Source: CAG-103 sp963627135 (GTDB lineage: Bacteria; Bacillota; Clostridia; Oscillospirales; Oscillospiraceae). From it: a stretch of 64,000 bases of DNA. Shown piece by piece: positions 14,501-21,193 of this stretch (within the stretch, counting starts at the first letter, position 1; every line of letters starts with the position of its first letter). The DNA lies in contig CAVFZY010000029.1 of assembly GCA_963627135.1 (NCBI GenBank), positions 1 through 64,000 of the forward strand. The letters run 5' to 3'. The notes under the pieces are model-generated. The model searched no databases, was not told the origin of the DNA, and saw nothing but the letters and a program-made list of their open reading frames with translations. The position numbers were made by a program, and so were the translations under genes.

Positions 14501-15821
14501 GGTGCTATTTGCGGATAAAAAAAGAACCGCTTCGGTTCTTCGACCCATGGGCATCTACGCGCCCATGGAACTTCTCCGCAGCGGTTATGTTGGTAGTATA
14601 ACCTATCGAGGCAGAAAAGTCAACATCGAAGGCGTCCCGTTTTCTTCCGTTTTCCACGAAAAAGAAGCTGATGGTGTGCAGTTCTCCGAGCGCAATTATA
14701 GCGAAGACGAAAAGAAACAGCATATTGCGGACGCAAAAAAGTATTTCGGGAAAACATACAAGTGGGCAGAGACCGGTTATCTGACGCCGGACGGTACAAA
14801 GCTGGACTTTTCCGGGCGGCACGATGGCGCACCTGGCGGCTACCGCACAGTTGACCACCGGGATATCAGCGACGCACTGGGCTTGGATTACGGCGGCGAG
14901 GACTACAGCGGCGCTATGATCCAGTTTATGCGCGAGGGCAATATCCGAATCGCGCCGGAAAACGGCGGAATCAACCTGATTGTGAAGCCGACGCAGCAGC
15001 AGGAGGACGCGCTGGTGCAGTTCGTGCAGCTAAATCGCGGAGAGGTTATACTGGACATTGACGACGCGAACGGCAACACAATCGCCAGTGTGGTATATGA
15101 CCGTGGGACGCGGTCGGCGACCGTGATCGGCGCGATCCGCGACTACTTTGACTATGGCGTTGTTCCGGAAAGCCCGGACGTGCAGTTCTCCGAGCGTGAC
15201 GACACGCGGGCCGACCGCGACGTGCTCTCCGATGCTGCGGACGGAGACGCGATCAACGTGCGCGAGATGGAGATGCTGCGCGAGTACCGGGAGAAGCTGC
15301 AGAAATACAGCTCGCTCACGCGGAGGCTGAAGCAGCAGCGCGAGCTTGCGCAGAACGCAGAAAGCAAGGAGGAGCGCCTGAAGGCGAAAAACCGCGCAGA
15401 CAACCTTGCTGCGCAGGTGAGCCGGGCGGACGAGCAGCTCACGCGGATGCAGAACGCGAAACCGCTGCGCGAGCTGGTGGCGCGCGAGATGAAGACGCGC
15501 GACAGTCTGGCCAAGGAAAACGCCATGCTGCGCGACCGCGTGGAGTATTGGCGCGGCCAGACGCAGCGCACGAAAGAGGCAACCACAGACCCGAAGGCCG
15601 TGCGGGAAGCGGCGCGCGCGATCATCGAGCAGACGGGCAGCAGCATCAGCGCGGATGAGGTGACGAGCCAGCTTCAGGAGCTGTACGACGGCATTGCCAG
15701 AGGCGACGAGGTAAGCTACAGCGAGATCCGCACGCAGGCCGAGCAGCTCGCGGGCGACATCGTGAGCGACGCAACGGCTGTGGACAATACGATGTACCGC
15801 GAGTATAGTAGAGCATATTGA
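11577..15821 (+). CDS. Truncated phage large polyvalent protein (metallopeptidase, MuF-C-like domain, coiled coil)
   Basis: An open frame of 1414 codons with no credible native start: the first GTG (11577) is at the deletion junction. Domains: a gluzincin-like zinc peptidase with SHELTHF (HELTH at residues 62-66) and a downstream DEVVADACE; a large unknown domain (about 240-820) with conserved-looking cysteines in CKLCFVDAKRY and NCGTICVG; a region at about 845-950 resembling the MuF-C/Barnase-EndoU-RelE-like domain of phage head proteins (LGSTGPVLQGLG, ILTDHPEMTLTEIKKIPKILEDPAIVLKS); a domain with GYLTPDGTKLDFSGRHDG (about 1055-1195); and a coiled coil (about 1220-1370). The modules are separated by a recurring [VA][FQ]xS-x-R motif. 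Such giant proteins are carried by temperate phages of gut Clostridia. Both ends appear truncated, so expression is doubtful. Confidence 0.75.
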   Translation: MARKVAEATGVNVVFFESKTDEGGKYLGMNGAYRDGTIYLDVNAGKNNVDIGETAILKTMSHELTHFIQQNSGQYEALKEFVANHVLESGDSIERLAQQKIDNDSTGELTMDGAMDEVVADACEMMLRNTEAVQRLANENRSLAEKIRDWIGDFVKKLRAAFKGDRATHDEARAMLDRMQELQKLWDDALVDAAKTKAGNGKTDFDHAGQVTNADGEMVAASNGEGGAVFSLRTYDEDGREYLNKWLERAEKKKRVTREDADDIRNQLDYIYRICREYEGKYAPFGAWSNAAVVYGANGKPLFSVVKQNGEYAMNLDFSLVCKKRRTLDAVLNELVRRGVADNMNLGKESIVRINDIIHQHGFETACKLCFVDAKRYRQASVSDTFVDLYNGLVKSLVPSGSDVQIDYFNYGGDSAKLASGAGIDAMPDSALDFSHVDEVLRTYGKLTAEHKAAKYIRENAAARKLVSRSDFLSSYGFGNVKRENPELLGLYNSKKGSAGPKAAFGDVQYLNDILPRRNWSAKKAYAVGGVRAQSFSDYVPRMVFDYVQMIADLSAKKLPAHAYTKEPLFVKQFGLTGMKINMSLIPAVSEGGVSAGLDANGNYVWADESFDYDTAMDIQEADGYRDNCGTICVGVSDAHIRKLMSDPNIRMVIPYHKSGLNPIVAHMVKISEFTDYTDFQNTRYANGTKLNVPDAKREPNFNQILHDMGANGDPRAAAQKYLNWCEEHGYLPKFDQFAYKYVNGERVMDENYYKLLEDFTTLVDGEYHAQEAVKMVFPDENSAFGSIASLIEEGLDEDAVLEGRRAENVGGICDEIEKQIGDVQYSIRDEFSDEIDEWARSGMRENEQFVLGSTGPVLQGLGAIESDIFMNGDKIKKILTDHPEMTLTEIKKIPKILEDPAIVLKSKTRKNSIVVFGTYKAVNQKPFLASMDLRPMERGFAIDDMQKVTSAYTKTETLRKTAEENGRDFLLSSEVLFADKKRTASVLRPMGIYAPMELLRSGYVGSITYRGRKVNIEGVPFSSVFHEKEADGVQFSERNYSEDEKKQHIADAKKYFGKTYKWAETGYLTPDGTKLDFSGRHDGAPGGYRTVDHRDISDALGLDYGGEDYSGAMIQFMREGNIRIAPENGGINLIVKPTQQQEDALVQFVQLNRGEVILDIDDANGNTIASVVYDRGTRSATVIGAIRDYFDYGVVPESPDVQFSERDDTRADRDVLSDAADGDAINVREMEMLREYREKLQKYSSLTRRLKQQRELAQNAESKEERLKAKNRADNLAAQVSRADEQLTRMQNAKPLRELVAREMKTRDSLAKENAMLRDRVEYWRGQTQRTKEATTDPKAVREAARAIIEQTGSSISADEVTSQLQELYDGIARGDEVSYSEIRTQAEQLAGDIVSDATAVDNTMYREYSRAY

Positions 15822-15827
15822 TATGAG

Positions 15828-15864
15828 ACGGTCGCAAGTAGCAATACTTTGCGGCCGTTTTATT
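15828..15864 (+). terminator. Terminator after the polyvalent protein fragment
   Basis: ACGGTCGCAA (15828-15837) pairs with TTGCGGCCGT (15849-15858, one G-T pair) and is followed by TTTATTG. Confidence 0.65.
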
Positions 15865-15885
15865 GTATAGCTCTATAGCATGCAG

Positions 15886-15929
15886 CGTTAGCATTTTCGT
15901 TAGCATTTTGCGCTGAAAAAGTGCTAACG
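15886..15929. repeat. Tandem 12-bp repeat with inverted partner at the right edge of the phage remnant
   Basis: CGTTAGCATTTT occurs twice in perfect tandem (15886-15897 and 15898-15909). An inverted GCTAACG follows at 15923-15929. The rest of 15865-16004 contains no recognisable gene. The spacing resembles integrase arm-type binding sites near an attachment site, which is inference. Confidence 0.55.
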
Positions 15930-16004
15930 AACTGCAAGAAATAGCGACGTGCCGTTAAAGAATTTAGCGAAGTAAAAGCGCCGCAAAGCATTGGTATACA
16001 AAGA

Positions 16005-16040
16005 AAACTCCCGAAATCCAATGAATTCCGGGAGTTTTTG
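16005..16040 (-). terminator. Terminator of tRNA-Gly (works in both directions)
   Basis: Stem AAACTCCCG with CGGGAGTTT, loop region AATCCAATGAATT, with A- and T-runs on both sides. It lies 4 bp past the tRNA-Gly 3' end on the minus strand. Confidence 0.8.
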
Positions 16041-16043
16041 ATT

Positions 16044-16117
16044 TGGAGCGGGATACGGGAATCGAACCCGCCTATCCTGCTTGGGAAGCAGGTGTTCTAC
16101 CAATGAACTAATCCCAC
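16044..16117 (-). tRNA. tRNA-Gly (anticodon CCC)
   Basis: 74 nt on the minus strand. Acceptor GTGGGAT pairs with ATCCCGC (one T-G pair) and is followed by TCCA. The anticodon stem is CCTGC/GCAGG with loop TTCCCAA (anticodon CCC, reads GGG). The T arm has GGGTTCGATTCCC. It has its own near-consensus promoter and a terminator. Confidence 0.95.
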
Positions 16118-16127
16118 AAACAGCGTT

Positions 16128-16156
16128 ATTATAGCACACACATGTGTCGTTTTCAA
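16128..16156 (-). promoter_or_regulatory. Promoter for tRNA-Gly
   Basis: Minus strand TTGAAA, 17-bp spacer, perfect TATAAT, ending about 10 bp before the mature 5' end. Confidence 0.8.
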
Positions 16157-16180
16157 GTGAAAAATGCGACATGTGCGACA

Positions 16181-16225
16181 TGTAGGTTTGTCAATTGTAG
16201 GACTACAATACTGTAGGTTTGTCAA
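16181..16225. promoter_or_regulatory. Candidate operator between tRNA-Gly and sdaAB
   Basis: A direct repeat TGTAGGTTTGTCAA (16181-16194 and 16212-16225) brackets the palindrome TTGTAGGACTACAA (16195-16208). It lies 30-75 bp upstream of the sdaAB -35. The symmetry suggests a dimeric regulator site; I cannot name the regulator. Confidence 0.5.
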
Positions 16226-16254
16226 AGATTTTTCGCGGTGGCGGAGGATCAGCA

Positions 16255-16283
16255 TTGCATTTTGCGTGCTGTGCGCGTATAAT
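16255..16283 (+). promoter_or_regulatory. Promoter for sdaAB-sdaAA
   Basis: TTGCAT (16255-16260), 17-bp spacer, perfect TATAAT (16278-16283), about 65 bp before the sdaAB start. Confidence 0.7.
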
Positions 16284-16348
16284 ATCTCATATTTCTTTTC
16301 TATCACACTGCAATGTGCAAAAGTATCTTTGCATCAAGGAGGCGCGCC

Positions 16349-17017
16349 ATGCGTTTATTTGATATTCTCGGTCCGGTCATGGTCGGCCCGTCCAGCAGCC
16401 ACACGGCCGGGGCCGTGCGCATCGGCCTGACGGCCCGCAAGCTGCTCGGTGACCAGCCGGTGCACGCGGACATCTCGCTGCACGGCAGTTTCGCCCTGAC
16501 CGGTCACGGTCACGGCACGGACTGCGCGCTGATCGCGGGTCTGCTCGGCATGCAGCCGGATGATCTGCGCATCCCGGAGAGCTTTGCAATCGCGGCAGAA
16601 CAGGGGCTGACATTCACATTTCAAAACGTGCAGATGCGCAATGCACACCCGAACACCGCGCGTCTGCAGCTCACGGACGCCAAAGGCCGCACGCTGGACA
16701 TCGTGGCCGAGAGCGTCGGCGGCGGGCGCATCCGCATCCGCTCCATCGACGGTATCGAGACGAACTTTTCCGGTGAGCATAACACGCTCATCGTCCACAA
16801 TCAGGACACGCCCGGCCATGTCGCAGCCGTGACGGCGGCGCTCATGCAGCGGCACGTCAACATCGCCACCATGCAGCTCTACCGCAGCGAGCAGGGCGGC
16901 TACGCGGTCATGATCCTCGAGTGCGACCAGCCGATCCCAAAGGACATTGAGCAGTGGCTGTCGCACATCGAGGGGATTCAGAAGATCACGATCTTTAACC
17001 AGGAGGAACCGGCATGA
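16349..17017 (+). CDS. sdaAB: L-serine dehydratase, iron-sulfur-dependent, beta subunit
   Basis: Pairs with the alpha subunit to form the [4Fe-4S] enzyme that deaminates L-serine to pyruvate and ammonia. 222 residues: the N-terminal FDILGPVMVGPSSSHTAGAVRIG signature, HGSFALTGHGHGTD, and a C-terminal ACT domain (about residues 148-222) beginning NTLIVHNQDTPGHVAAV. Start chosen at ATG 16349 with AGGAGG 6 nt upstream; an earlier in-frame ATG at 16313 lacks homology. The stop overlaps the sdaAA ATG by 4 bp (ATGA). The separate beta/alpha arrangement is typical of Firmicutes, in contrast with the fused single-chain enzymes of Proteobacteria. Confidence 0.95.
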   Translation: MRLFDILGPVMVGPSSSHTAGAVRIGLTARKLLGDQPVHADISLHGSFALTGHGHGTDCALIAGLLGMQPDDLRIPESFAIAAEQGLTFTFQNVQMRNAHPNTARLQLTDAKGRTLDIVAESVGGGRIRIRSIDGIETNFSGEHNTLIVHNQDTPGHVAAVTAALMQRHVNIATMQLYRSEQGGYAVMILECDQPIPKDIEQWLSHIEGIQKITIFNQEEPA

Positions 17018-17892
17018 GCTTTTCGAGCATTGCAGCCATGCTTTCCATGGCGCAGGCGAGCGGGCAGCCGCTCTATGCCGTCATCCGCGACGCGGACTGC
17101 CAGGAAAACGGCTATGACGCCGCGGCGTCCCACCGCCAGATCGCAGCGCTCTGGACGGCGATGCAGCAGTCGAGCCGGCAATACTGCGCGTCTGATCGCT
17201 CCAACAGCGGGCTCATCGGCGGCGACGCGGCCCAGCTCCGCGCGGCGGCGGAGGCCGGCCGTCTCCTCGGCGGGTCGTATTTTCAGCGTGTGACAGAAGA
17301 GGCACTCAAGGTCGCCGAGTGCAACGCATGCATGAAGCGCATCGTCGCCGCGCCCACGGCGGGCAGCTGCGGCGTGCTGCCGGCGGTGCTCATTCCTCTG
17401 ACAGAAGAGCGAGACGTGCCGGAGGAGACCATCCTCGAGGCGCTGTATATCGCGGCCGGGTTCGGTCAGGTCACGGCGCTGCGCGCGAGCGTTGCCGGGG
17501 CGGAGGGCGGCTGTCAGGCGGAGATCGGCACGGCCAGCGCCATGGCGGCGGCCGCGCTGACGCATATCCTCGGCGGCACGGCGCAGCAGTGCGCGGACGC
17601 GTACGCCATCGCGCTCGGCAATCTGCTCGGTCTTGTCTGCGACCCGGTCGCGGGCCTCGTCGAGGTGCCGTGCGTAAAGCGCAATGTCATAGGTGCGGTT
17701 AATGCCGTGAGCGCGGCGAACATGGCCATCGCCGGCATCACGAGCCGCATCCCGGTTGATGAAGTCATCGACGCCATGGGCGAGGTCGGCGATGCGCTCC
17801 CGGCCAGCCTGCGCGAGACCGGCCTCGGTGGCCTTGCCGCCACACCGACCGGCCGGCAGGCGGCCGAACGGCTCGCGCACGCAGAGCATTAA
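17014..17892 (+). CDS. sdaAA: L-serine dehydratase, iron-sulfur-dependent, alpha subunit
   Basis: Catalytic subunit, 292 residues. It carries the family's cysteine-rich signature regions (AECNACMKRIVAAPTAGSCGVLPAVL, GAEGGCQAEIGTASAMAAAA, and GLVCDPVAGLVEVPCVKRN), which supply the iron-sulfur cluster and substrate site. Coupled to sdaAB through an ATGA overlap. Followed by a GC-rich hairpin with ATTTTT. The pair would let the cell ferment serine; the upstream palindrome at 16195-16208 is the only visible candidate control site. Confidence 0.95.
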   Translation: MSFSSIAAMLSMAQASGQPLYAVIRDADCQENGYDAAASHRQIAALWTAMQQSSRQYCASDRSNSGLIGGDAAQLRAAAEAGRLLGGSYFQRVTEEALKVAECNACMKRIVAAPTAGSCGVLPAVLIPLTEERDVPEETILEALYIAAGFGQVTALRASVAGAEGGCQAEIGTASAMAAAALTHILGGTAQQCADAYAIALGNLLGLVCDPVAGLVEVPCVKRNVIGAVNAVSAANMAIAGITSRIPVDEVIDAMGEVGDALPASLRETGLGGLAATPTGRQAAERLAHAEH

Positions 17893-17898
17893 ATGTTC

Positions 17899-17939
17899 CC
17901 GTCCCGCAGGCCGAGCCATCGGCGGCGGGGCGGATTTTT
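17899..17939 (+). terminator. Imperfect terminator after sdaAA
   Basis: A GC-rich imperfect stem (CCGTCCCGC...GCGGGGCGG) followed by ATTTTTG, just after the sdaAA stop. Confidence 0.5.
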
Positions 17940-18031
17940 GCGCGAAGGGGCTTGACAGACGGGTAAAATCACGGCAATGTATATTTATAAATAGAACGAA
18001 CGACCCGCTCTGCGGGCGGAAAGGCGGAGCC

Positions 18032-18985
18032 ATGGAATACAACAAACCCATTGCGGATATGCTCCCCGGCATGGATGTCGAGGGCTTTTATATTCTGCGC
18101 GCGGCGGCGCTCAAGACGACCAACAGCGGCAAGCCGTTTCTCAGCGGTACGATCTGCGACCGCACCGGCGGCATGGAAATCAAGATCTGGGACTACAGCG
18201 GCCCCATCGGCGCGCGTCCGGAGGACACCGGCCACGTCGTAAAGATCCGCGGCAGCGTTTCGGAATACCGCGGCGCACTGCAGATCAGCGTTTACCGCAT
18301 TCGCATGGCCGAAGCGGCGGACAATTATGATACGTCTTCGCTCGTGCCGACGGCACCCATCGACACGGACGCCGCGCTGGCGGATGTGCAGCGGTTGGTC
18401 GCCTCGATCACGGACGCGGATTACCGCGGCGTCGCCGAGACGATGCTCACACGGCACCTCGATGCGTTCCGGCGCATACCGGCCGGGAAGAGCGTGCACC
18501 ACAGTTTCCTGTCCGGCCTTTTGATGCATACTTACAACATGCTGCGCACGGCGGATTTCCTCGCGGGCCTGTATCCGGAGGCCATTGACCGCAGTCTGCT
18601 GCTGACCGGCACGCTGCTGCACGACTTCGGCAAGGAGCGGGAGTTTGCGTTTTCCGATCTCGGCGTCGTGACGGAGTATTCCACGGCCGGTCAGCTCCTC
18701 GGCCATCTGGTCATGGGGGCGCAGGAGGTCGCGGACGCTGCGCGCGAGCTTGGCATTCCCGAGGAAAAGTCCATGCTTCTGCAGCACCTGCTGCTCTCGC
18801 ACCACGGCGAGCCGGAGTTCGGCGCGGCCGTGCGGCCCATGTGCGCTGAGGCGGAGCTGCTGTCGTACATCGACCTCATCGACAGCCGCATGGAGATCTA
18901 TGCGGAAACGCTCCCGACCGTGCCGGCCGGCAGCTTCAGCGCCCGCATCTTTGCGCTGGAAAAGAAGATCTATCACCACAACTGA
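18032..18985 (+). CDS. yhaM: 3'-5' exoribonuclease YhaM family protein (OB fold plus HD domain)
   Basis: 317 residues, close to B. subtilis YhaM (about 314). The N-terminal half is an OB-type nucleic-acid-binding fold (about residues 14-95, with GTICDRTGGMEIKIWDY). The C-terminal HD phosphohydrolase domain carries SVHHSFLSGLLMHTYNM, LLTGTLLHDFGKERE (the HD pair) and LLSHHGEPEFGA. YhaM trims RNA 3' ends and acts on single-stranded DNA. Start at ATG 18032. A possible promoter begins with TTGACA at 17952, but its -10 (CAATGT) is weak. The gene is 10 bp from cca and probably co-transcribed with it. Confidence 0.85.
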   Translation: MEYNKPIADMLPGMDVEGFYILRAAALKTTNSGKPFLSGTICDRTGGMEIKIWDYSGPIGARPEDTGHVVKIRGSVSEYRGALQISVYRIRMAEAADNYDTSSLVPTAPIDTDAALADVQRLVASITDADYRGVAETMLTRHLDAFRRIPAGKSVHHSFLSGLLMHTYNMLRTADFLAGLYPEAIDRSLLLTGTLLHDFGKEREFAFSDLGVVTEYSTAGQLLGHLVMGAQEVADAARELGIPEEKSMLLQHLLLSHHGEPEFGAAVRPMCAEAELLSYIDLIDSRMEIYAETLPTVPAGSFSARIFALEKKIYHHN

Positions 18986-18995
18986 GGAGGCGCCC

Positions 18996-20336
18996 ATGCT
19001 GACCCTGCCGCCACAAGTGCATACGGCGCTCGACCGCCTCGCGGCGGCGGGCTGGGAGGCCTATATTGTCGGCGGTGCGGTGCGCGACGCACTGCGCGGC
19101 TGCGAGGCAGGGGACTGGGACATCACGACCAACGCCGAGCCCGTGCAGGTCGAGCGGGTCTTTGCCGGAGAGCGGCTCATCGAGACGGGACGGAGGCACG
19201 GCACCGTGACCGTCCTGCTCGACGGTCTGCCGCACGAAATCACGACCTACCGCGTTGACGGTGACTATACCGACCATCGTCGCCCGGACGCCGTGCACTT
19301 TACGCGCAGCCTGCGCGAGGATCTACTGCGACGCGATTTTACGATGAACGCGCTGGCCTACAACCCGCGCACGGGGCTGGTCGACATCTGCGGCGGGGCG
19401 GAGGACATTGCGCGCGGCGTTGTGCGCTGCGTGGGCGAGCCGGATCGCCGCTTTCAGGAGGACGGACTGCGCATCCTGCGCGCGCTGCGCTTTGCGTCCG
19501 TGCTCGGCTTTCGGATCGCGCCGGAGACGGCGGCGGCCATCCACCGCAACCGCGCGCTGCTGCAGTATCTCGCGGCGGAGCGCGTGCGCAGTGAGCTGAC
19601 GAAGCTGCTCTGTGGGCAGAATGTGGGTGCGGTGCTGCGGGAATTTGCCGATGTGCTGGCCGTCCCGATCCCGGAGCTGCGGCCGATGTTCGGCTTCGAG
19701 CAGCACAACCCGCACCACGACCGGGACGTCTGGCTGCACACGGTCGCAGTCGTGGAGCACATCCCGCCGGAGCCGGTGCTGCGCTGGGCGGCGCTGCTGC
19801 ACGATGTCGGCAAGCCGACGTGCTTCTCGCGCGGGCAGGACGGCATCGGCCATTTTTACGGCCATGCGGCCAAGAGCACTGAGCTGGCGGACGCCATCCT
19901 TACGCGCCTGCGCTTTGACACAGCCGGGCGCACACGCATCACACAGCTCATCCGCTATCACGACCTGCCCATCCCGCCGGAGCCGAAACCGATCCGGCGG
20001 CTGATGAACAAGCTCGGCGTCGAGACCGTGCGGCAGCTCTTTAAGCTGCACATCGCCGATACCTGCGGCCAATCGGCTGCCTGTGTCGGCCGGGTGGAGA
20101 CGTACCGGCAGACGGAGCGCGTTCTCGATGCGCTGCTTGCGGCGGATGCCTGTTTCTCGCTCAAAGACCTTGCGGTCAAAGGGGATGATCTGCTCGCGCT
20201 CGGCCTGCGCGGCCGGGCAATCGGTGCGGCACTGCAGGCGTGCCTGGACGCGGTCATGGACGAGGCGGTGCCGAACGACAAGACCGCGCTGCTGGCATAT
20301 GCGGCGGAAAATTTGCAGCGCTTCGCAAATTCCTGA
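18996..20336 (+). CDS. cca: CCA tRNA nucleotidyltransferase
   Basis: Adds or repairs the 3' CCA of tRNAs. 446 residues of the class II nucleotidyltransferase family: YIVGGAVRDALRG (about residues 22-34), DWDITTNAEP with the catalytic Asp pair, RRDFTMNALAYNP, and the RFQEDGLRILRALRFASVLGF signature. A C-terminal HD domain has LLHDVGKPTCFS and IRYHDLP. Start at ATG 18996, preceded by GAGGAGG. Both tRNAs in the window already encode CCA, so here the enzyme may mainly repair ends. Confidence 0.95.
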   Translation: MLTLPPQVHTALDRLAAAGWEAYIVGGAVRDALRGCEAGDWDITTNAEPVQVERVFAGERLIETGRRHGTVTVLLDGLPHEITTYRVDGDYTDHRRPDAVHFTRSLREDLLRRDFTMNALAYNPRTGLVDICGGAEDIARGVVRCVGEPDRRFQEDGLRILRALRFASVLGFRIAPETAAAIHRNRALLQYLAAERVRSELTKLLCGQNVGAVLREFADVLAVPIPELRPMFGFEQHNPHHDRDVWLHTVAVVEHIPPEPVLRWAALLHDVGKPTCFSRGQDGIGHFYGHAAKSTELADAILTRLRFDTAGRTRITQLIRYHDLPIPPEPKPIRRLMNKLGVETVRQLFKLHIADTCGQSAACVGRVETYRQTERVLDALLAADACFSLKDLAVKGDDLLALGLRGRAIGAALQACLDAVMDEAVPNDKTALLAYAAENLQRFANS

Positions 20337-20346
20337 AACTCAGGAC

Positions 20347-20375
20347 TTGAAAATTGTGGGGCGATGTTATAAGAT
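20347..20375 (+). promoter_or_regulatory. Possible promoter for the TrmH-type methyltransferase gene
   Basis: TTGAAA (20347-20352), 17-bp spacer, TAAGAT (20370-20375). The -10 is the same 4/6 match as at gltX. Confidence 0.4.
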
Positions 20376-20425
20376 GAAGGACATATTTGGATTACATTGT
20401 AATAGAATATGCGGAGAACAGGGTC

Positions 20426-21181
20426 ATGGAACAGATTCGGTCGCGGAAAAATCAATATATCCTGCACCTGCGTGCACTGGCAAAGGCCAATGATGCGCGC
20501 CGGGACGCAGGGGAGTACGTCTGCGACGGCGAAAAGCTGCTGCGAGAGGCGCTGCAGTTCGGCGCGGAGGTCACGTCTGTGCTCTGGTGCGATGCGGCGG
20601 CGTTCCCGCTGCCGGACGGCATTGCGCAGTACACGGCCGACGCGGAGCTGATCGCATATGCCTCGCCGCTCATGCATTCACCGGGCCCGGTCTTTACCGT
20701 GCGCATTCCGGAGATGCGTCTGCCGCAGCCGCTGCGCCACGTCATCGTGCTCGAGGGCGTGCAGGACCCCGGCAATGTCGGCACCGTCATCCGCACGGCG
20801 AACGCCCTCGGTATGGACGCCGTGGTGCTCATCGGCGCGTGCGCCGATCTCTACAGCCCAAAGACCGTGCGCGCCGCGATGGGTGCGCTCTTCCGCCAGC
20901 CGGTGCTGACGTGCACGCAGGACGAGCTGATGCAGCTGCTGCGTGCCCACGGGCTGAGGCTCTACGGCGCGGCGCTGACGGACACGGCGCAGGACCTGCG
21001 GCGCGTGCCGCTCTCGCCGGCCGCCGTGGCGATCGGCAGCGAGGGCCGCGGCCTGAGAGCGCAGCTGCTCGCACAGTGCGACGGGCAGATCATCATCCCC
21101 ATGCAGCCGGGGGCCGAGTCGCTCAATGCGGCGGTGGCCGCGGCGGTCGTCATGTGGGAGATCGCCCGCACCGGGATGTGA
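20426..21181 (+). CDS. TrmH/SpoU-family RNA methyltransferase
   Basis: A 251-residue SPOUT-class 2'-O-methyltransferase acting on rRNA or tRNA. An N-terminal substrate-binding region (L30e-like, EYVCDGEKLLREAL) precedes the trefoil-knot catalytic domain with motif 1 VLEGVQDPGNVGTVIRTANALG, motif 2 AIGSEGRGL and motif 3 IPMQPGAESLNAAVAAAVVMWE. The exact nucleotide target cannot be read from sequence. Start chosen at ATG 20426 rather than an upstream ATG at 20387, based on family length and a GGAG site. It lies 12 bp before dprA. Confidence 0.9.
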   Translation: MEQIRSRKNQYILHLRALAKANDARRDAGEYVCDGEKLLREALQFGAEVTSVLWCDAAAFPLPDGIAQYTADAELIAYASPLMHSPGPVFTVRIPEMRLPQPLRHVIVLEGVQDPGNVGTVIRTANALGMDAVVLIGACADLYSPKTVRAAMGALFRQPVLTCTQDELMQLLRAHGLRLYGAALTDTAQDLRRVPLSPAAVAIGSEGRGLRAQLLAQCDGQIIIPMQPGAESLNAAVAAAVVMWEIARTGM

Positions 21182-21193
21182 GGAGGCGCACAG

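Noticed and set aside
11256..16040. The tRNA-Val and tRNA-Gly terminators are similar in direct orientation (about 28 of 33 aligned bases) and flank the phage remnant, suggesting attL/attR.
   Set aside because: Differences in the outer stem covary as in independent terminators, and the asnA terminator far away shares the same loop. A common terminator type explains it better.
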